DNA from: Dichomitus squalens LYAD-421 SS1
Taxonomy: Eukaryota > Basidiomycota > Agaricomycetes > Polyporales > Polyporaceae
Length of the DNA: 64,000 nt
Reading direction: 5' to 3'
Assembly: GCF_000275845.1 (NCBI RefSeq)
Contig: NW_006766885.1
Span: forward strand, 798,431-862,430
Part shown: positions 36,199 through 47,111 of the stretch, piece by piece
Position numbering within the stretch: position 1 is the first letter of the stretch
Layout: every line of letters begins with the position of its first letter
Made by a program: the position numbers and the translations under genes
The notes under the pieces: model-generated
Told to the model about the DNA's origin: nothing
The model's database searches: none
What the model saw: only the letters and a program-made list of their open reading frames with translations

Positions 36199-37756
36199 CT
36201 AAATTCCCAAGCAGCGACGGACGGGAAGTATTATCCTACGACAAACGGGGATCTGAATCAACCGATTCAAAACATAGAACCAACGTGGGAGTGGGGGAGT
36301 CCTATGACATATCCATCTCGCTTGGAGTTCTGAAGGTAACCGCGACCAATATACGTCGGAGTCATACAGAGGCTCGTACTCCATAGTCAGTTCCAGGGAT
36401 GCCTCGAGTGCGTCTTGGGTGAGATCCTTCGTCGAAGCTTTGAAGAACGCGAGCGCTTCTTCGGCACTGAATCTCTGTGAGACAATGTGAGTTGTCATCT
36501 TGTCAAACAGTGCTGGCAAGGCCGTCACGAATGGGACCGCTTTCTGCAAAGACACCAATCAGTACTAGCATCAGTTCAATCACACTGACTTACTGAGAAG
36601 TTGGTTCGGAACAAGTTACCCAGCATGCCAACGTCAAATGCGAAGGGGTTGTACGTCGGTTCGCCAGTATAAATGTCATCTGGCTTGTACATACCGTACC
36701 CCACCCACGCTTCCTTGGCAGGGCGAGAGCAGTGCTTCACGGAGGTAACATGAGGAAGGTATATAGACTGATCATAGTCCATAAGAGCGTATAAAACGTC
36801 CGCCCGTCGTCGATGGTCGACCAAGTCCTCGGAAAGACGTTCCATATCCCGGTCAAGCCTATAGCAGTTGACAACGATATTGAACTCAAAGATGTCCTAG
36901 TTGTGCATGAGATGGCATAGCAGTAGAAGGGTGATCAGGTCCGACTCACTCGGTGTGCTATCCGATTAGCATGTAAATAGACGAGACCCTGAAATGACAT
37001 GGAGGCGTTACAGAATGCACAAGCATGAAACCTTCTAGCGTACCTGAAGTATACACTCCATGAAGCGCAGCGCTTCACGTACAGTTCGGAATTCTTCGAT
37101 GTGGAAAGGACTTCCCCAACTATCAACTTGCGTCAATCATAAGCAGGTCGGCCAATACGGCAAGAACTCACGTAGGCATCGTAACGATGGAGTATTGATG
37201 AGGGGTATCGAGGATGGCAAGAGGCGGAAGAACACATGGAAACGTGCTCCGGTCTGTAAACGAATCCTCGCGCTGGATCAAAAGCTGGTAAATGCTGTAT
37301 TCCGGGCTGTCCTTCTCGACGAGCTTCAACATAACGTCTCTGCCTAGGGAGTCTTGGCCGCATGCCAATTTCAGCTGGCAAAACAATGAGTCTCCCCACG
37401 GTCGAATTGATGTTCGCCACTCACAGCGGGAGAGAAAATGTTCTGTTTGCTCGGTGTGTCGAACACGCACCGTGCAAAAGGCAGAGGCGCGGGCGTGCTA
37501 ACCAAGGGCGTCCACCAGTTTTTCCAGTTATGCAGAGGATTCTCATCGGGGCGTATTTCGTATAGTTCTACACCTCTCCGAGACAACCATGGTCTAGCAG
37601 ACTCCCAAAAGTATGTACCTGAATCAAATTCAACCAACGAGGGGATCTGGAGGAGTCGCAAGGATCAGGATTTGAGCTTAGGCGATGTGAACAAGATGAT
37701 CTCACATCGGGAATCTCTTCGGACGCGGTATCTCGAAGATTCGAGTGCTGCTCCAT
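36199..37756 (-). CDS. protein-kinase-like protein K5 (K1 subtype)
   Basis: This is an intact paralogue of K1. It starts MEQHSNLRDTASEEIPD (ATG 37756), then exons with YFWESARPWLSRRGVELYE, WWTPLVSTPAPLPFARCVFD, LACGQDSLGRDVMLKLVEK, LPPLAILDTPHQYSIVTMPT, WGSPFHIEEFRTVREAL-like sequence, GLVYLHANRIAHR joined to DIFEFNIVVNCYRLD, ALMDYDQSIYLP (DYD for DFG), FAFDVGMLGNLFRTNFS, KMTTHIVSQRFSAEEAL and an end RRCLGI. Splice sites correspond one for one to K1. The shared upstream motif lies about 100 nt ahead of the start. HRD, Asn and the first Asp of DFG are kept, so nucleotide binding is plausible, but the Gly of DFG and the catalytic-loop Lys are changed as in all four copies. Confidence 0.8.
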
Positions 37757-37854
37757 GTCGGTGGTGGGTGCAGCGAGGTTCAGTACACAATCGTTGGTGT
37801 ATGGAGAGTCACGAAGGGGTGTGTCACTGTCACCGCAGCCAGCGATTTCCTTAT

Positions 37855-37877
37855 GTCAACTTCACCACGATCATGTG
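37855..37877 (-). promoter_or_regulatory. shared upstream motif, K5 copy (inverted)
   Basis: On the minus strand this reads CATGATCGTGGTGAAGTTG, one base different from the K1 copy, about 100 nt upstream of the K5 ATG. GGAAATCGCT downstream is shared with the orphan copy at 26.9 kb and ACTCTCCATAC with K1. Confidence 0.55.
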
Positions 37878-38192
37878 ATGTCGCGCTCTCGCCGTCAGTG
37901 TCACCGCCAAGTCTACGTGTGCCCATTGTTCACGCGGCATGAACGGTGTCCCTCACGGAAACATGTTAAAGCCCACAATTTTTCCAGGTCGTGACAAACA
38001 TGACTGCAATAGCATCGGTGGCGCAGAACCGACTTGTTATCTACTAAATAGATCCTGACATTGGATGACGGACTTCGGAGTGTTGCTTACGTCAAAACAC
38101 ATTACAATCACAGGGCGCGTCCCACGGCGACCGGCCTGTACTATGAGTATACAATAAGACCGATGAATCCAAGTAGCCTAGAAGGAGCCCCC

Positions 38193-38468
38193 TGTTGGAA
38201 TCCTGGCGTCAAGATGGCGAGCTCGCGGAACGAGCGCCACAGGTCCCGCCCCCTCGACGGATACCCGCGCCCTTATCTACCCCTATTTAGCTACGTATAT
38301 AAGCCTGATTGTATCTACTGTGTACGGCACGCGTTTGCACCGGCCAAACGCGAATCCCATTTGTGTCCCCGCTTGCCCTCGAACTTCTTCACCCCCCCCC
38401 CCGTGAAAGGCAAAGGGTATCTTCTAACAAATGCACGGTTTACTGATGATCGAACATCATTTTGAACA
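38193..38468 (+). repeat. possible solo LTR remnant
   Basis: The segment begins TGTTGGAATCCTGG and ends TTGAACA, giving short TGTT/AACA inverted ends. It contains a TATATAAG box near 38,296 followed by a pyrimidine-rich, C-homopolymer stretch. This is the usual look of a fungal gypsy-type LTR. There is no clear target-site duplication, no primer-binding site and no reverse-transcriptase coding sequence nearby, so the call is tentative. Confidence 0.35.
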
Positions 38469-40010
38469 GTAAGTTAGAGAGATCATTCTCAGGCTCCACG
38501 GATCCTTCTGTAACCGTTGTCGTTGTAGTAGTTTCGGCGGTACGCCTGTTCAAATCTGCCGCTCTTCTCACGGAAGACAAATCGGTTTGGTCCCTTGCTT
38601 TGTCCTCATATCGAGCGAGATATGAGGCCCGCGAACATGGAATCGCCTATCCTTTCTGGGTAGGCCTCGTAGGGGAGGAGAGCGATGCTGTACTAGCATG
38701 TCTAGCAGAGCCATGCTGTGTCATGCATTCTAGGGTCAAAAGTTCCTACTACTTCCTATGTGGTTCACTAACGAGCTAGCGGATACGCCCCCTCCTATGG
38801 TTCTCTACCCGAGCCAAAATTCGACAATACAGAGTATGGCATCCCTACAAGAAGATCTTGGGGAAATATGGCGTTCGCTGACGAAAGTCAGAATTGTTGG
38901 ATGGTTCCGACGCCTTCGTCGCAAAAGGAGAACGGGGTTCGAGTCCCTTCCCTCATGGGAGCCGTCCATGAACCTATGGTTCTCTAAAGTGCATCACTTT
39001 CATCACCCCTTTTTCGAGTCCCGACTAGCTAGAGGAAGAAGTATATGTGCGATTAGTAGCATATCTCATGGTAGGCCAAGCACAAGGTATAGCATTACCG
39101 TAGTGCAACCGCTGGCCGGTAATGCGGGAGTCAACAACACGGTAATTAACGTCTAGATACTCTGACTTTTCGTTGATGCTCAGGTATGCTCGAAATCGAC
39201 TGCGTCAAATCCACTCTGACGCGTCCGACGCCCAACACGTTTAGCATTCGGCTCGCTGGAACAGCTCGGACAATCCTCCATTCTAAGTCGATCTCGACTA
39301 CCGGAATCAGAGCTGTGGATCCAAAAGCTGGGTGGCCCTCGATACGGATACAATTGCCACCTCAGACAATTGAGAAGAGAGACCAGAAGACATCCGTGTT
39401 GCGCATCGGCGCATAGCCGATCAAGACATAGGGCAAACCCATAGGGTACTCACCGTGATGACTCCTTCCTGCGAACAGCCAGAAGGTTCGCAGCCTCATG
39501 AGGCACGAGTCATATGTTAGTGTGGAGACTCGCAGATATACACTATCCCTGCACACTACCGCCTATGTGGCCGCAACGGCTGTGAATAACGAAGTAGGTT
39601 GTCCCCACGTTTCGTGCCTCGAGGCTTCGTTTTCGTGCATCCCTAATATGCCTCCTGCCGCTTCGAGGTTGCTCTTCTCACGGCATACGGATACGAGGCG
39701 AACACTCGTATCACGATATAGCAACTCTTGCCAAACTTATGTAGCCGTGGAATTGGATACATGTGTTCGGAGAGCGTATACAGCTAGAACAACATCGGAA
39801 ACCGAGGATCGTGCCGAATTAGGGACACTAGGGTCCAGCTGAATATATAGAGGCTGATGATACGTTCCATGAACTTCACACTACCTGCCATACGCTGTGG
39901 TGTGTGCAAGACGCCTTCCCATTCCGACGTGTGCGATAAGACGGCGACGACATATCATATTGCCCATCGTACGGTAGGCATTAGGATAGGCGGGAACGAC
40001 AAGCGCAGTT
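38469..40010. other. gene-poor region
   Basis: 1.5 kb with only short frames on both strands (for example at 38462-38779 and 39498-39842), AT-richer than its surroundings. The words CTATGGTTCTCT and GGTTCGAGTCCC recur, but no tRNA-like cloverleaf and no known protein could be made out. It may be decayed transposon sequence. Confidence 0.4.
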
Positions 40011-41090
40011 TCAAGCGTCCAGGTCTTCATACTCTTCGTCAATCCCCAAGTATGCTCGTATGTCAGCTGCCTCAACGCCATTCTGGCGCGTAAAGTGCGA
40101 CAAGAGCACGAGATAGTTATCTGATATATCGTCATCAGTGGGCGGCCAGCATAGGTAGAGGCTAGTACCTGCCTGTCCACCGTACCGCAGCTTCCTTCGC
40201 AAGGATGACTGCGCGCTTCTTCTCTTCGACTTTGGCTGGATCGCACGCGCCATATGCAGCAAGCTCGGTCTCTAACTTGGCGTACTCCGTCTTCAGCGTT
40301 GCAAGTTTTTCCAGTGCCTCAGCGCGTTCGCTCTAGAGAGACCTAGTTGAGTTGAATAGACGGGAGCAATGTGCACGAATCTACTCACACTCTCCGGCCG
40401 CGTCGCTTTCTCTATTTCGACAGCAGCGCGTAGCTCAGTGACCTGGGCTTGAAGCAAGACGTGCTGTTCCTTGATCACTGCCAGCCTGTTTTGCATCTAG
40501 CACGCAGGCAGTCAGCTCGGAAGCGCATATACTCAGCGGTAACACCGTACAATGGCACCGCGTTGGGAAGGAAAACTCCAGAAGACTGCGTATATGCGCA
40601 TATCATCAATGGGACATTACGCTAGAACGATGATGTGAGGCTGTGAAGTACAATTCGAGGAGCCAATCTTGTCCATCTGGACTAGCCCGTCGTCAACCAA
40701 CGACTGTAGAACCTCCTTGACGGATTGCGAGACTGCTCTAGCACTTCAGCACACGGCTTCTAGAGATTCGCGACGCGTACCTATCCCCTTCATTTTCGGT
40801 CCCATTTTCTCAAGTTCTTTGAGCTAAGTGAACGAAAGCAGATCAAGTACGCATGCATGCGGCCCAGCAACCAGCAACACCGCCGACCTGGAAGAAGTCT
40901 TTCTATACAGATAATAATCATTGAGAGACCTTCTGCAAAGAGCGTTGATTGAGACAGCCCGCACCGTCTCATGGAAGATCTCCAAGAGCTTGACTCTTTT
41001 CTCCTCCGCTGAAAGCCCTCGAGGTGCCTGTTGGAATGCGGATAGAGTAAGGGCGTGAAATGTAGTAGAGCAAGGGACCTTGCGTACCAT
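40011..41090 (-). CDS. MND1: meiotic recombination protein Mnd1
   Basis: Mnd1 partners Hop2 in meiotic strand invasion, stimulating Dmc1/Rad51 in the nucleus. Spliced exons give M-APRGLSAEEKRVKLLEIFHET, KDFFQ, LKELEKMGPKMKGI, VSQSVKEVLQSLVDDGLVQM and DKIGSSNFFWSFPSQRGAI. A coiled coil follows (MQNRLAVIKEQHVLLQAQVT and LEKLATLKTEYAKLETELAA), then KKRAVILAKEAAVRWT, DNYLVLLSHFTRQNGVEAA and the C-terminus YLGIDEEYEDLDA. Order and motifs match the Mnd1 winged-helix, coiled-coil and C-terminal segments throughout. The first coding exon is just the ATG (41088-41090). The junction RWT-DNY needs a GC-AG intron (donor GCAGGT). Every piece of the family is present, so the gene looks functional. Confidence 0.9.
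40887..40901 (-). other. MND1: 15-nt microexon in MND1 (KDFFQ)
   Basis: The five codons AAA GAC TTC TTC CAG sit between a TATAG acceptor and a GTCGGC donor. They supply the KDFFQ residues that join EIFHET to LKELEKMGPKMKGI, the conserved FxETKDxFQLKxLEK motif. Without this exon the motif is broken, which supports its use. Confidence 0.8.
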
Positions 41091-41252
41091 TTATCAACAA
41101 AGTCTCCCGTGTGCTAGTAGATGGAGATGGTCAGAGGGCAAGACAGGGCGAGGACGCATCGTGGGGGACAGGATCGACGTGACCGCAACTATACCAGCGT
41201 CTAGACGTCATGCTTAACCACACGTCAACGTCATGTGTTTGAGAAATCCCTA

Positions 41253-41883
41253 AGGGCCTGTTCGGCAAAGAGTTGGAGTTACGAGTCACCGGCATTTTGT
41301 CACGTGGCGGCACTTCCGAGAATTTCTGCGCGAGTTAGAGTTACAGGAGCGGAGTATCCGTGAAATCCGGAGGAGACAAGCGCCCTGAACTCGTACATGT
41401 ATCTAGTATACCAATAGCTATGGCTTATCAGATGGGCTCTGCTTCATCCCTGCTTCACCATGGTCTACACAAGAGCAGCTGTCAAAATTCACCAAGCAAT
41501 CCATCGGGCTCATATAGAGCGCCGAAGACAGGCTATAATAGCAGTAACTGTCATTATTTTGGCTGGGCAGGCCTTGGTAGTAGCCTGCTCTAATCCCTCA
41601 AGTAGGATGGCCTCAGATGTCTGATCACATTCTACACCGGTCATCATAGCCATCCCAATACTCTATACAGAGAGAATCAAGCAGGCTGCCAAAAGGGTAG
41701 AGCCTCAAGACAAATTACGACGTGAGCTGATAACAACCGCCCGGAGTTGCTGGGAGGCATCCGAACGCATGCACTCGCCCGAGTAACTCGAGTTCTCTCG
41801 AAATCGAAAACCGAGATATTATTACTATATTTGGGCATGAAATGCCGGTAACTCTAACTCCAACTCTTTGCCGAACAGGCCCT
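41253..41883. mobile_element. 631-bp non-autonomous TIR element, copy 1
   Basis: The left end AGGGCCTGTTCGGCAAAGAG and the right end, read on the other strand, begin with the same 29 bases and stay similar for about 44. No transposase is encoded; a 77-codon frame inside is not recognisable. This is the form of a MITE or deletion derivative of a hAT- or PIF/Harbinger-like transposon. Immediate flanks (AATCCCTA left, AAATATCT right) do not form a clear target duplication. Confidence 0.75.
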
Positions 41884-41963
41884 AAATATCTCGCCCACGA
41901 GGTCACCAAACACCCCAGCCTACATTAGAAAGGAGACGACAAACGCGGCAAATTAAGAATGCT

Positions 41964-42208
41964 NNNNNNNNNNNNNNNNNNNNNNNNNNNNNNNNNNNNN
42001 NNNNNNNNNNNNNNNNNNNNNNNNNNNNNNNNNNNNNNNNNNNNNNNNNNNNNNNNNNNNNNNNNNNNNNNNNNNNNNNNNNNNNNNNNNNNNNNNNNNN
42101 NNNNNNNNNNNNNNNNNNNNNNNNNNNNNNNNNNNNNNNNNNNNNNNNNNNNNNNNNNNNNNNNNNNNNNNNNNNNNNNNNNNNNNNNNNNNNNNNNNNN
42201 NNNNNNNN
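41964..42208. other. assembly gap, 245 N
   Basis: A run of N separates the right flank of element copy 1 from unrelated sequence left of copy 2. The 80 bases just left of the gap (41884-41963) are repeated at 43020-43099, so the join may be an assembly or haplotype artefact. Confidence 0.98.
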
Positions 42209-42388
42209 GAGAAAGGAAGGAGCCATCATGACAAAGCGAACTGCATGCCAAATACAGACATGACATAAGCCACTCCAGTCACGTGCTGATGATGAGCAGA
42301 ACATGCCGCCTGTTTAGCGCCCAAGATCCACAGACTGTTTCAAACCCCGCCTAGAAATCTACGGACGTCCGTAGAGCCGTAAATCCTT

Positions 42389-43019
42389 AGGGCCTGTTCG
42401 GCAAAGAGTTGGAGTTACGAGTCACCGGCATTTTGTCACGTGGCGGCACTTCCGAGAATTTCTGCGCGAGTTAGAGTTACAGGAGCGGAGTATCCGTGAA
42501 ATCCGGAGGAGACAAGCGCCCTGAACTCGTACATGTATCTAGTATACCAATAGCTATGGCTTATCAGATGGGCTCTGCTTCATCCCTGCTTCACCGTGGT
42601 CTACACAAGAGCAGCTGTCAAAATTTACCAAGCAATCCATCGGGCTCATATAGAGCGCCGAAGACAGGCTATAATAGCAGTAACTGTCATTATTTTGGCT
42701 GGGCAGGCCTTGGTAGTAGCCTGCTCTAATCCCTCAAGTAGGATGGCCTCAGATGTCTGATCACATTCTACACCGGTCATCATAGCCATCCCAATACTCT
42801 ATACAGAGAGAATCAAGCAGGCTGCCAAAAGGGTAGAGCCTCAAGACAAATTACGACGTGAGCTGATAACAACCGCCCGGAGTTGCTGGGAGGCATCCGA
42901 ACGCATGCACTCGCCCGAGTAACTCGAGTTCTCTCGAAATCGAAAACCGAGATATTATTACTATATTTGGGCATGAAATGCCGGTAACTCTAACTCCAAC
43001 TCTTTGCCGAACAGGCCCT
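42389..43019. mobile_element. 631-bp non-autonomous TIR element, copy 2
   Basis: It has the same length and orientation as copy 1, with only about two substitutions seen (for example CACCATGG versus CACCGTGG, and ATTCACC versus ATTTACC). The left flank differs completely from that of copy 1, while the right flank is identical for at least 80 bases. The terminal inverted repeats are intact. Confidence 0.75.
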
Positions 43020-43099
43020 AAATATCTCGCCCACGAGGTCACCAAACACCCCAGCCTACATTAGAAAGGAGACGACAAACGCGGCAAATTAAGAATGCT

Positions 43100-43736
43100 C
43101 TGATTGATGTACACGTACACCGACCATCGATAGTGTAATAGAGATAAACGGCGACAGGTCAGGTGGCAACGATTACATAGGAAACGAGGGAGATGGATGT
43201 GGGAGAGATTCAAAAGATGCCGTGCGATATGCGGGCGGCGTGGCGTGTAATGCGAGGCAGTGGTGATGTGAAAAGAGAGAGCGTCCGTCGGCTGACGTCG
43301 TGGGTAGTGGGACGAAAGCGATGCAACACGAAGGCAATGAGTGCGGACGACAGGAGGCGGACAAAAGGTACAGGAGCAGTGAGCGACGGGTAACTCGGAG
43401 TCGAGCAATAGCTGAGCAGAGTAGGGAGACGTGCGAAGATGCGGGTGAGATGAATGGAGTGATTGAAGAGCGAGTGGACCAATGCCAAGGATTAGTGTCT
43501 AGTGAACAGCACGCTTGCGATCACGGTATGGCATGGAGGAAGCGAATGGTCGATGGTGAGATACGTACAATGAGGGTGAGTAGTACGATGCAAATGAGCT
43601 AAGGCCGAGGGGGGCCCTGTTTTAAACCATTAGAAGGGGAGTATGGGCATTGCAAGGTATTCGGGTCGATACAACCACAGGCGATAGTGGAATTCCAATC
43701 CAAGGACCTGAACCAAACTAAGATGTGCGAGAATGA
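43100..43736. other. 3' flank of the large disordered-protein gene
   Basis: About 640 nt right of the element pair. Frames here are short and rich in Ser, His and Arg without recognisable similarity. Part of it is probably the 3' UTR of the gene that ends at 43737. Confidence 0.45.
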
Positions 43737-46700
43737 CTACCGCATAACCTCTAGACGCTGGTCACTGGATGGGTAGCGATACGCAACAAATTCCGGGTCC
43801 TGGTCCACCAGCTCAGCGATGTTCTTCGACACAACAGACATCCTCGGCATGCTGCTGTGGGAAGACCCGGGACCACTCATACCCACGCCGTGCATACTGG
43901 GGTCGTCCCGCTGGTCAGACACAGACGACCGGTACGGATTGTAGTCGAGCGGGTCCATGGAGCCGTTAGGCAGGCCGCTCGTGAACATTGCCGACTCCGG
44001 CCGCTCCGTCTCCCCAGATTTCTTCCCAAAGAGTGATGCGAGGCCGAACCTACTGCGCCGCTGCTTTGGCTTCGCGGGTGTCGTCAGCGACCGCTTGCTG
44101 TCTGCCGAAGGACCCCACTGGTTCAACGCCGGACTTGACGCGCCAAATTCAGCGTATTTCTCCTCGGTGAGGTAGGGAGGAACGTTGAGTGGAGCCCGTG
44201 CGTATGGATTCCGGAGAGGCAGACTCTGCACAGCAGGGTGAGGCGTTGAGGCCATACCACCAAACGATTGCCGTCTTACCTCAGGGGTACGGAACGGCGC
44301 CTGAGGGGGAAGTAGACCGCGGCTTGTAGGACCGGATGGAGTCTGGAGGAGGTCATACATCGTCTGCGGACGGCTCTCGGGGACAGGATGAGAAGGGAAA
44401 TCAACCCTAACATCCCCTGGAAGAGGAGGGAGGGACTTGTCGCGCCGCATAATGACGGCTGACTGGGGCCGAGCAGCGGGGGTCGACACACCGGGCGCAT
44501 GAGGTCCAAGACTGGACAGCGTGCGTGACGAGCTGCGTGTGGTCCGGCCCCGCGGCTCAACCTCATTTGGCGTCCCGTCGTTAGATGGACCGAGCTCGAA
44601 TGTCGATATGCGGTGTTCCGGAACAACCATCTCTGGTATAGGTTGGTCCTTGAGGTGCTCACCGCCTGGCTCTCTATCCGGAACGGGGTAACGCGACGAT
44701 GTCGGAGAAGGCAGAGCACTGGAAGGAGCCGTTGGCGGCGAAGAAGCCCATTGCGAGAACTGATTGGGCGAAACAGACGATAGCAAGGAAGGTGTGGAGA
44801 CGTGCCGTCTTCCAGCACCTTCACGGTCAACAAGATATGATAGCGGCGGAGGTGGTGCCAGCGGCGCGTCATCCTCGTGTCTATCCACGGATCGTGATTG
44901 ACTGACACCCTTTGACGCGGATTTGGAACTTCCTGTAACCAGCTTCCATATCTTCTTGAGGCCATTCTTCTTCTTGGTGGACGCTGGCGCCGTCGAACCG
45001 ACCGGCTCTGGCGAGGTCACCGCCCGAGGCCAAGACTGGGAAGCCCGTAAAGTCGGAGCGTTACTGCTAAGGTCGATCGCCGAAGGATGCGCAGCAAAGT
45101 ACTGCCGCTCTTGTTGCAAAGCGACGCTATATAGAATAGGTCACTATGAGCTGAGGTAGCCATGATAGAAGGCGTCGCACGCACTGCATATCCATCATGC
45201 TACCCGTGGTAGGGGCCATACTATCCCGACTGTGCCAGGCAGCACTGAGGTTCTTGAAGCCAAAGAACCGGGACCGCCTCGGAGAGGAGGCGACACTCTG
45301 CACCTCGGAGAACGACGCTTGCGACTGAGCACGAAGCAGCGTCTGCGGGCGTTCCCCACCAACGGCGAGGACACTATTAGGCCGAAGGGAGAAGGTCTGA
45401 GAGTACCGCGAATCGCGATGATTAGAGAAAAATCCGCTGTCCACGTGTGGCAACGGGCTGGCGAGGGGCGCGGAGTAAACCGATGCAACATCCGCGGCAG
45501 AGCGGGAACTCCGAGAAGACTTGCGCGCACGGCTCTTCTCGCGCCTTTCCTCTTTGCGCCTTTTATCCCGCTCTTCCTTCTCCTCTTTCCGAAGGTCGAC
45601 ATGTTCGATGATCATGCCATTTTCCAGGAGCGTAACCTCACGGGAATGGCCTTGGGCTGGAGAGGCGGAAGGAATGGAACCTGCGCGCGGGGTCTTGATA
45701 CGCAGCGCGCCATAATCGTCCGCTGGACTTGAGCTATTACCGAGCTCATACGCTGATCGTCGGAGTTGAGAGAAGGTATCGCGCATCTTCTCGTCAAGCA
45801 GCCGAGACTCGCGCAGCGCCTGTGCACGGGCCAGGGCGTCTGCCTCTAGGAGCTGCCGTTGCGACTTGACGTATTGGTCGAGGGTTTGCTGGCGGGACGA
45901 CGGTTCCTTGGGGTTCTAAACGAACATCAGTCGACAGCTCTCAAGGCGATGATGGAACACGACGCACGATGCTCAGCCAGAACCTGAGATTCTCCTCTGT
46001 CAACCTCCCGCCCTTCGCTCGCGGTCGTGAATGGTTATCCGAGGACGCACCACCCGACGCCTCCTCTTCCTCTTCACGCCGGCACAACTCCTCATAAAGA
46101 ACGTCGCTTTCTCGATCCCACACCCCGGGACTCGTGACATCCACGTCCGCCATATCTTGGTCCCGCATGGCGCACTCCACGCAAACCTCCTCTTTCGGCA
46201 CTTGCGGGGGCGAGAAGGAGGGCTGCATTGCAGGAGCCGGAGAGGGTGTGATATACGTCGGATGTTGCGCATATGCCCGAGGTTTAGGGGAGATAGGAAT
46301 CTGCATCGTGGAGGGATTGTAGGTAGGGCCAGCAGAAAGTGGTACAATAGGTGCCATTGGGGCGGCGTTCAAGCTAGCGCCGTTGCCAGCACCCGGGAGC
46401 GAAGGGTGGCGGGGCGAAGAAGTCGCTCCAGGGGATAGAAACGGACCACCGAGACTGGCACCGGGAGGGAACGGTAGGTTGGTAGTGTGGTGGGAAGGGG
46501 TGTGTGCAGCGACATTGTACTGGTCACCTGATGGTCTAGGAAGCGACATCCGCTGTCCCATATCAGGCGACTGGGGAAGGGGGACCGAGGCTGCAAGTGC
46601 AGGATCGCCAGGTGCAGCGTCGTTCGTGGCCGGTTCGTCTACGAGGTACGGGTCGACAGCAGAGTTCCCGGCAGTTCGTGGAGACTCCCTGGCGTTGGGC

Positions 46701-47080
46701 AACTGAGACTGCACCTCGAGGACGGCAGCTGTAGGATCCTCTTGCGCCGGATCCCAGTGAGCAGGCTCCTGGGTGATGTTCTCACCGATCCATGATTTCG
46801 CGGAGGTTGAGGTATCGGGCCTGTGTGTCTTGTCGTAACTGGCGCGGAGTGCTGCTGTCATGCCCGCGTCAAGTGCGGGATCGACGCCGCTGGACTCGGG
46901 GCAAGAGGAGATGGCTGATGGTTTGACAGAAGGGAGACTTGGATAGCGATCGTCACGTAGGTCGAAGTCCGTCAGTGTAAGCCGTTTCGAAGAGTAGCTG
47001 TTCGATTGCGAATGGGAGTGAACCTCGTTGAGTGGGGAGCCAGCAGTCTCTGGTGGGGGAAGGTGCACGGCGGTCGCCAT
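43737..47080 (-). CDS. large, mostly disordered basidiomycete protein of unknown function
   Basis: Three long exons (two introns, about 45,930 and 45,150) encode over 1,000 residues. The protein starts MATAVHLPPPETAGSPLNEV and is Pro/Ser-rich for about 280 residues. A compact motif follows, EEVCVECAMRDQDMADVDVT then VWDRESDVLYEELCRREEEE, and TEENLRFWLSI spliced to NPKEPSSRQQTLDQYVKSQR. A charged helical or coiled-coil segment comes next (LRKEEKEERDKRRKEERREK), then Ser/Pro-rich linkers, a basic patch KKKNGLKKIWKLVTG, another short basic patch with FGLASLFGKKSG and a C-terminal NIAELVDQDPEFVAYRYPS. I recall similar hypothetical proteins in other basidiomycetes. The two KxxWKL/FGLASLFGKK patches look like membrane- or partner-binding motifs; this is inference only. 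Confidence 0.75.
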
Positions 47081-47111
47081 GACGGGGGGGGGGACCTAGG
47101 AAACGACGCAC

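Noticed and set aside
38462..38779. 105-codon plus-strand frame with a Val run
   Set aside because: The Val run comes from a GTTGTCGTTGTAGT repeat. There is no splice context, no similarity, and it directly follows an LTR-like sequence.
41360..41593. 77-codon frame repeated at 42496-42729
   Set aside because: It is present twice only because the 631-bp element is duplicated. No transposase or other motif.
41903..42304. Open frames across the gap
   Set aside because: They consist mostly of unknown residues from the N run.
44276..44965. 229-codon minus-strand frame in another phase
   Set aside because: It overlaps the disordered-protein exon in a different phase and has Arg/Leu-rich random composition.
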